Origin: Burkholderia lata
GTDB taxonomy: Bacteria > Pseudomonadota > Gammaproteobacteria > Burkholderiales > Burkholderiaceae
DNA: 64,000 bases
Assembly (NCBI RefSeq): GCF_902499335.1
Contig: NZ_CABVQK010000010.1
Coordinates: 124,001 to 188,000 of the forward strand
Direction: 5' to 3'
Part shown: piece after piece, positions 58,983 to 64,000 of the stretch
Numbering within the stretch: position 1 is the first letter of the stretch
Layout: the number at the start of each line of letters is the position of its first letter
Made by a program: the position numbers and the translations under genes
Notes under the pieces: model-generated
What the model was told of the DNA's origin: nothing
The model's database searches: none
The model's input: only the letters and a program-made list of their open reading frames with translations

Positions 58983-61900
58983 TCAATGGTTCGTCGCATC
59001 GGCCGGACCGTGATTCATCTTACCCTGATCGCCCCGCACCCGCTCAATGTGCGGGTGGGCCCACGAGCCGGTGATCGCGTAGTCGAGCGCGAACGCGCGC
59101 GACAGCGTCTCCGACAGCGCGTAGTTCGCGGCCAGCACGCCGATGCCGAGCAGCGGGTTGATGACGGCCGCCCCGATCGCGGCTGCGCCCGCGCTGATTT
59201 TCGGCGCGACGTGCGCATGCAGGTCCTGCGTCTCGGTGCCGAGATCGACCGCGCCGCGCACGGTGACGTTCGCGGGCCCCGTCATCATCGAAAAGTCGTC
59301 GGTGCGGGCGATCCCGTTCGAAATCTGGCCGGTGCCGGTGATCTTGTCGAACGGCAGCCCCTTGCCGATCACGTCGCGGAAGTTCAGCGTCAGGAAGCGC
59401 GCGAGGCTCTGCAGGCTCAGCACGCCGAGCAGTTTCGCCGCGCCCGGATCGACCTTCAGGATCTGGCCGTGCTCGAGGTCGAGCGAGATCTGGCCGCCGA
59501 GCGACGGGAGGTCGAGCGCGGTCGGACCGCCGCGCCAGCCGACCTTGCCGGTGATCGAGCCATGGCCATCCGCAAGCGTGCGCGGCAGGCCGACGCGGTC
59601 GAGCAGTGCGCCCGCGTTGTCGATGTCGAGCTTGAAGTCGAACACGGTGCGGCGCGGCGCATCGCTTTCGTCGGTGCCGCGGGCGAGCGCACGGCGCGAC
59701 GTGCGCCAGTTGCCGGTCGCCGTCAGCTTCGCGGCCGGGTTCGACAGCTCCAGCTTGTCGAGCTGCCAGACCGGCGTGCCGGCTTCGTCGATGTTGCGCG
59801 CGTTGACGACGAGGCGGCCGATGTCGTGGTTGCGCGCGACGACCTGGTCGACGATCAGGTCGATCGACGGCATCGGGCGGTCGGTCGGCGTCGGCAGGTT
59901 CATCGCGCGGCCGACGAGATCGTGCTGTGCGCTGTCCGGGATCACGAGCTTCGCGAGCCGCGCGTTCAGCACGCCCGCGCCGTTGTGGCCGCCGCCCGGC
60001 GCCCACGACAGGTAGCCCGATACCTGGTTCGACGCGATGTTCGCCTGCCAGAGATCGTCGACGTGCGACGCGCCGACGATCACGTTTTCCCAGTTGCGCT
60101 TGAGCAGCTTCAGCGTGCCGAAATGGAACGCGAAGCGCTTCGGCGCGAAGCTCGCGAAATCGACGCGCGGCGCGGCCTGCGGCTCCTGCGTGCGCGGCGT
60201 GTCGGGCTTCAGCGTATGAGCCAGCGCGAGCCACGCATCGGCGTCCAGTTCGTTGACGTCGACGGCCGCGCTCACGCCGTCCTGCGGCATGTCGGGCATC
60301 CGGTGGATGCCCATCGCGCCACGCACCGCGCGCAGCGGCTGACCGCGCGTCGCGTCGAGCAGGTAGGTCGCGGACACTGGGCCGAGCGTCAGGTCGGCGT
60401 GCTCGAGGCGCTTGCCGTCGGCCTGCGGCGCCGGCTGCAGCGTGAAGCTGAACGGCATCGGCGTGCCGGCCGCCTTCGCGAACGGCGCGGGGAAATTCAG
60501 CGCGACGCCGGTCAGGTCGGAATGCGCGCTGATGTCGGGCAGGCGGCCCGGCGCGCCGCGCACGGCGACCTTGTACGGTGCGTCGCCGATCACGTGCTCG
60601 AGCAGCGCGGCGGCCGGGCCGTGCAGGTTCAGGCCGCGTGCGGCGTCGAGCGCGAGCCGGCCGTCGACGTCCACCGTGTACGGGCCGTGTGACTGGAAGT
60701 TGCCGTTCGCGCGCACCGGGCCGCCGAGGAAGCGCCCCGACAGGTCGTGCAGCGACGCGCCGGCCTCGGTGAACCGGACACTGCCGCGCAGCGCCGACAG
60801 CGGCGGCACGCCGCTGGTCGTCAGCGTATTGCCGCCGAACGCGAGCGCGCCTTCGACGTGCGTGTGCGGATGCGCGACGTGCTGCGGAATCGTGATCTTG
60901 AGCGCGAGCGACGCGGGTCCCTGCGCATCGATCCGCTGGCCGATATGCCCGCTCATCGTGCCGAGCGAGCTGTTGTCCGCGTAGTCGATCAGGTCGGCGA
61001 GGGGGCCCTGCGCGTGGCCGTCGATGATGAGCGGCGAGTGGGTCGGGTTGCCGAGATCGTCGATGCGGCCCGCGACCTTCGTCAGCGCGACGCGCTTGTA
61101 GTGCGCGCGGTGGATGTCGAAGCGCAGCTTGTTCTGCGCGAGTTCGAACACGCCGTCGATCCCGTCGAGCGCCGGCCAGACGCTCGGCGTGCCGTTCGCG
61201 AGCTTGCGCGGCGGGTACGGCGTCGGTTCGAACCGGCCTCCGGTGAACGGCGCGACGATGTGGAACACGCCGGCGTCCGGCTCGTGTTCGAACGGGAATT
61301 TCTCGAGCGGGCCGCGGGCGACGATCGACGCGCCCTTGGTCACCTTGCCGTCCTGCAGCGCGTGGCCGAGATAGTCGCGCAGGTGTTCGGACATCCCGGT
61401 CGGCAGGTAGCGCGGTATGCGCGCCACCGACGCGCGGGCGAAATCGGCGCGCAGGTCGAGCGTGCCGCGGCCGTGGCCGGGGTTCGTGTACGAGCCGGAC
61501 ACCGCGATTTCGGCATCGGGGTTCGACACGAGCAGGTCGGGCAGCGATACGTCGACGCGCGCGTGTTTCTCGCCGGGCGCGGGCATGATCGTCCATTTGG
61601 CATTGCCGCGCAGCCGGTCGAACGTCAGGCGCGGTTCGTCGAATTCGCCGGGCACCGTGACGGCCGCGTTGACCGTATCGAAATGCGCGGAGCCGCCCGT
61701 CTCGTTCGCATCGACGCGGCCCCACAGGTTCTCGACACCCGGCCAGCCGGCGCGCGGGTGGCCACGCGGCGATAGGCCCGGCGGCGGCTCTTGCGCGGCG
61801 AAGCTGATGCCCTGGAGATCGCCGAGGAAACGGTAGCGGACGATCGGCGCAGCGCCCGTGCGCCGCTCCTCGTCGGCGAGATCCGCGTGCGCGGGTTTCG

Positions 61901-63182
61901 CGCGCTCGACCTCGATGTGATAGTTCGACACCATCCCGCGCGGGTCGATCTTGATCAGCTCGTTGCGCAGGCGTGCCGGCAGCGGCAGCCCGCGAATGAA
62001 CTCGCTGAGGATGCCCAGATCGACGCGGTCGCCGACGACGCTCAACAGCTGCCCCTGGCTCACGGTCGGCACGCGGTAGCGGGCCGTCAGCGTCGACAGC
62101 GCGAGCGAACGGGCGAGCGGCGTGCCGTCCGGCAGCGGCGGCTGGCCGAGCTCCGCGTTGAAGCGCGTCAGGTGCAGCGTGTAGTCGTGGCCGGCGTCGA
62201 GCTGCATGTCCCAGCCGAAGCCGACCGTCGGCACGTCGAGCCGCGGCTGCGTCGGGCGCACGCGCAGCGCGACGTCGGCACCCTGCAGGTCGCCGCCCGC
62301 CGAATGCAGGTGGCCGTCGCTGAAGGTCGCCCAGATCGCGTTGTCGATCCGGCCCGCGTGGATCGTGAGCGGCATGTCGAGGTAGCGCGCCAGCGTCTGC
62401 AGGTCGACCGGGCCCGTCGACAGGTACGCGTCGCCCGTCCAGTTCGACGGCTTGCCGACCGGCGCGAGCGGCTTGTGCGTGAAGCGCGCGCGGAAATCGA
62501 GCGGGCCGAGCAGCAGCGTGCCGTTCGCGGGCGCCTGCAGCGCGGCCTTGTGCACGCGGCCGTCGTTGAGCACCGCGAGCCGGATGCCCGACAGCACGAG
62601 CTCCGGCGCATCATGCTGCGCGTCGCGCCAGCGCAGCGTGCCGCCGCGCAGCACGATTGCCTGCTGCTTCAGCAGCCACGTGCCGAACGTGTCGTTGCCG
62701 CCGTGGGTAGTTGCCACGCCGACGCCCGCGACGCTCAGCGAGCCGTCGGCCGCTCGCGCGACCACCAGATCGGGCTGGTCGACGATCAGGCTCGACAGTG
62801 CGGGCGACAGCCGCAACAGCGACATCCACGACAGCGCGGCCGTCGCGTGCGGTACCGACAGCGCGACCTTGCCGTCGCGGCCGCGGATCGTCAGGTTCGT
62901 GAGTTCGACGCCCGGCTGCATGCCGGACCAGTTCGGGGAAAGCTTGCCGATCGAAAGCTGCGCGTGGAGCTTGTCGGACACCGCGCGCTCGATGCGCGGG
63001 CGGAATTCGTCGATGCGGGGCAGCAGTACGTAGCGCAGCCCGAGGAACGCGCCGGACGCGACGAAGTAGGTGCCGATCCCGACTGCCAGCGTCACCCTGA
63101 ACACGCGACGCAGGACCGGATGATCGTGCTTCGGAGGTCCCGCTTCGGGCGCAGCTACGGCGGATTCCTGACGGTCGGACAT
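58983..63182 (-). CDS. yhdP: YhdP-family AsmA-like protein (TIGR02099)
   Basis: A 1399-residue protein with a single N-terminal membrane helix (about residues 25-50, VLRRVFRVTLAVGIGTYFVASGAFLGLRY). A very long beta-rich periplasmic region follows, ending in the DUF3971/AsmA-2 domain (TGTGQISNGIARTDDFSMMTGPANVTVRGAVDLGTETQDL near the C-terminus). YhdP, with TamB and YdbH, moves phospholipids from the inner to the outer membrane. Length is slightly above that of E. coli YhdP (1266). It is divergent from glnE and first in the yhdP-nit-tldD unit. Confidence 0.9.
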   Translation of the reverse strand: MSDRQESAVAAPEAGPPKHDHPVLRRVFRVTLAVGIGTYFVASGAFLGLRYVLLPRIDEFRPRIERAVSDKLHAQLSIGKLSPNWSGMQPGVELTNLTIRGRDGKVALSVPHATAALSWMSLLRLSPALSSLIVDQPDLVVARAADGSLSVAGVGVATTHGGNDTFGTWLLKQQAIVLRGGTLRWRDAQHDAPELVLSGIRLAVLNDGRVHKAALQAPANGTLLLGPLDFRARFTHKPLAPVGKPSNWTGDAYLSTGPVDLQTLARYLDMPLTIHAGRIDNAIWATFSDGHLHSAGGDLQGADVALRVRPTQPRLDVPTVGFGWDMQLDAGHDYTLHLTRFNAELGQPPLPDGTPLARSLALSTLTARYRVPTVSQGQLLSVVGDRVDLGILSEFIRGLPLPARLRNELIKIDPRGMVSNYHIEVERAKPAHADLADEERRTGAAPIVRYRFLGDLQGISFAAQEPPPGLSPRGHPRAGWPGVENLWGRVDANETGGSAHFDTVNAAVTVPGEFDEPRLTFDRLRGNAKWTIMPAPGEKHARVDVSLPDLLVSNPDAEIAVSGSYTNPGHGRGTLDLRADFARASVARIPRYLPTGMSEHLRDYLGHALQDGKVTKGASIVARGPLEKFPFEHEPDAGVFHIVAPFTGGRFEPTPYPPRKLANGTPSVWPALDGIDGVFELAQNKLRFDIHRAHYKRVALTKVAGRIDDLGNPTHSPLIIDGHAQGPLADLIDYADNSSLGTMSGHIGQRIDAQGPASLALKITIPQHVAHPHTHVEGALAFGGNTLTTSGVPPLSALRGSVRFTEAGASLHDLSGRFLGGPVRANGNFQSHGPYTVDVDGRLALDAARGLNLHGPAAALLEHVIGDAPYKVAVRGAPGRLPDISAHSDLTGVALNFPAPFAKAAGTPMPFSFTLQPAPQADGKRLEHADLTLGPVSATYLLDATRGQPLRAVRGAMGIHRMPDMPQDGVSAAVDVNELDADAWLALAHTLKPDTPRTQEPQAAPRVDFASFAPKRFAFHFGTLKLLKRNWENVIVGASHVDDLWQANIASNQVSGYLSWAPGGGHNGAGVLNARLAKLVIPDSAQHDLVGRAMNLPTPTDRPMPSIDLIVDQVVARNHDIGRLVVNARNIDEAGTPVWQLDKLELSNPAAKLTATGNWRTSRRALARGTDESDAPRRTVFDFKLDIDNAGALLDRVGLPRTLADGHGSITGKVGWRGGPTALDLPSLGGQISLDLEHGQILKVDPGAAKLLGVLSLQSLARFLTLNFRDVIGKGLPFDKITGTGQISNGIARTDDFSMMTGPANVTVRGAVDLGTETQDLHAHVAPKISAGAAAIGAAVINPLLGIGVLAANYALSETLSRAFALDYAITGSWAHPHIERVRGDQGKMNHGPADATNH

Positions 63183-63409
63183 GCGGCGGACGGGCGGCGA
63201 TATGGTAGTTTTGCAGACTGACGTTGAAATGTATCACACGGGTTCGTGCCGGCGGCCGTTGCGGCAGCGCGGCACGGGCTTTCCGGCGCGCGGTTTCGCG
63301 ACGGGCGCACCCGCCCCGCGATGCCGCGCCGAGTCCATGGGGCCGGTCGGGAGCGGGGCGCGCATGCGTTTCCCGTGCCGGCCGGCCTTTCCGCCAGGCC
63401 CGCTTCTCG

Positions 63410-64000
63410 ATGACCGACGCTTCCGCCCTGATCTGCACGTCCTATTCCCGTTACCTGGCCCGCGCGGCGGCCGCGCGGCCTGCGCTCGCCGACCAGGTCG
63501 CCGCATGGGCTACCGCGCCGCTCGGTCGCGCGCAGCTCGACGCGCGCCTCACCGACCTGCTCGCAACGCCGGCCGGCACGGCCGCGCCGACCGAGGACCA
63601 ACTGAAGCGTGCGCTGCGGCAACTGCGCGCCGAGGCATTCGGCGCGGTCGCGGAACGCGACCTGCGCGGGCTGGCGGACGTCGCCGAGGTGACGGGCGCG
63701 ATGACCGACCTCGCGGAAGTGGCCGTGCAGCGCTCGCTCGCGCTGCTGTCCGCCGAGCTCGAGGCGTTGTACGGCGAGCCGCGCGGCGCCGACGGCCAGC
63801 GCGTCGTGCTCGGCGTGGTCGGGATGGGCAAGCTTGGCGGCCGCGAGCTGAACGTGTCGTCGGACATCGACCTGATCTTCGTCTACGAGGACGACGGCGA
63901 GACGACCGGCGGCGCGCGTTCGCCGCTGTCCACGCAGGAATACTTCACGCGGCTCGGCCGGCGGCTGATCGGCGTGCTGTCCGAGGTCACGGCCGACGGC
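63410..64000 (+). CDS. glnE: Glutamine synthetase adenylyltransferase/deadenylase GlnE (partial, 3' end beyond window)
   Basis: The first 197 residues of a protein of about 930. The start MTDASALICTSYSRYLARAAAARP is followed by the first nucleotidyltransferase domain with the GxGKLGGRELNxxSDIDLIF signature (VGMGKLGGRELNVSSDIDLI, about residues 138-157), the adenylyl-removase active site. GlnE adjusts glutamine synthetase activity to nitrogen status together with PII. The ATG at 63410 has a poor ribosome site. The 227 bp to the divergent yhdP hold both promoters; no clear motif is seen there. Confidence 0.93.
   Translation, partial: MTDASALICTSYSRYLARAAAARPALADQVAAWATAPLGRAQLDARLTDLLATPAGTAAPTEDQLKRALRQLRAEAFGAVAERDLRGLADVAEVTGAMTDLAEVAVQRSLALLSAELEALYGEPRGADGQRVVLGVVGMGKLGGRELNVSSDIDLIFVYEDDGETTGGARSPLSTQEYFTRLGRRLIGVLSEVTADG

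Overview
The window is about 67% GC and densely coded. It looks like part of the main chromosome of a Burkholderia species, most likely of the Burkholderia cepacia complex. This is inferred from codon bias, from the protein sequences (KatG, OxyR, SecDF, DusB-Fis, the three-subunit PntAA/PntAB/PntB, paired PqiA proteins) and from gene order; no database search was possible. About 59 protein-coding genes are supported, including three very small ones. There are no rRNA or tRNA genes, CRISPR arrays, prophage or intact insertion sequences. The only mobile DNA seen is a small non-coding element inside a glycolate oxidase operon.

Layout. 1-9.6 kb: purH (cut by the window edge), fis, dusB, a UbiH-type hydroxylase, pepP, a glutathione S-transferase, an FMN-binding glutamate-synthase-like protein, mnmA and a Nudix hydrolase. 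9.8-12.8 kb: proton-translocating transhydrogenase. 12.9-18.4 kb: a divergent LysR regulator/nitrilase pair, a WYL-type regulator with a VOC protein, a divergent ArsR/SRPBCC pair and a 23S rRNA methyltransferase-like gene. 18.6-24.8 kb: a membrane protein of the so-called 'site-specific recombinase' family and a PqiA-PqiA-PqiB-PqiC envelope lipid transport operon. 25-30 kb: cytochrome b561 with two YceI proteins, an MHS-family transporter and a secreted S41 protease. 30-36.2 kb: the queA-tgt-yajC-secD-secF cluster. 36.3-43.5 kb: recG and the peroxide-defence block oxyR-katG-dps, which contains small candidate ORFs. 43.7-46.3 kb: ubiA, proC, yggS. 46.4-52.1 kb: the glycolate oxidase genes (a GlcD-like paralogue, glcD, glcE, glcF). 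52.3-54.9 kb: cobalamin adenosyltransferase, flavohaemoglobin hmp and a vapBC-type toxin-antitoxin pair. 55-64 kb: aroG with an attenuator, tldD, a nitrilase-family amidase, yhdP and the start of glnE.

Two observations stand out. (1) Upstream of aroG is a complete transcription attenuator: a promoter, a 21-codon leader peptide with eight consecutive aromatic codons (F-Y-F-Y-F-F-W-Y), a segment directly after those codons that can pair with the 5' arm of the downstream terminator, the intrinsic terminator itself, and a further hairpin just before the aroG ribosome binding site. (2) Between glcE and glcF is a 283-bp MITE-like element with 30-bp terminal inverted repeats and nested internal hairpins. 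It sits exactly in the TA of the glcE stop codon, so the stop is rebuilt from target plus element sequence, and it separates two genes that were about 5 nt apart.

Other regulatory DNA: palindromes in the arsR, nitrilase and vapBC promoters, a shared candidate OxyR element before oxyR and before katG, a weak NsrR-like site before hmp, and a set of intrinsic terminators.
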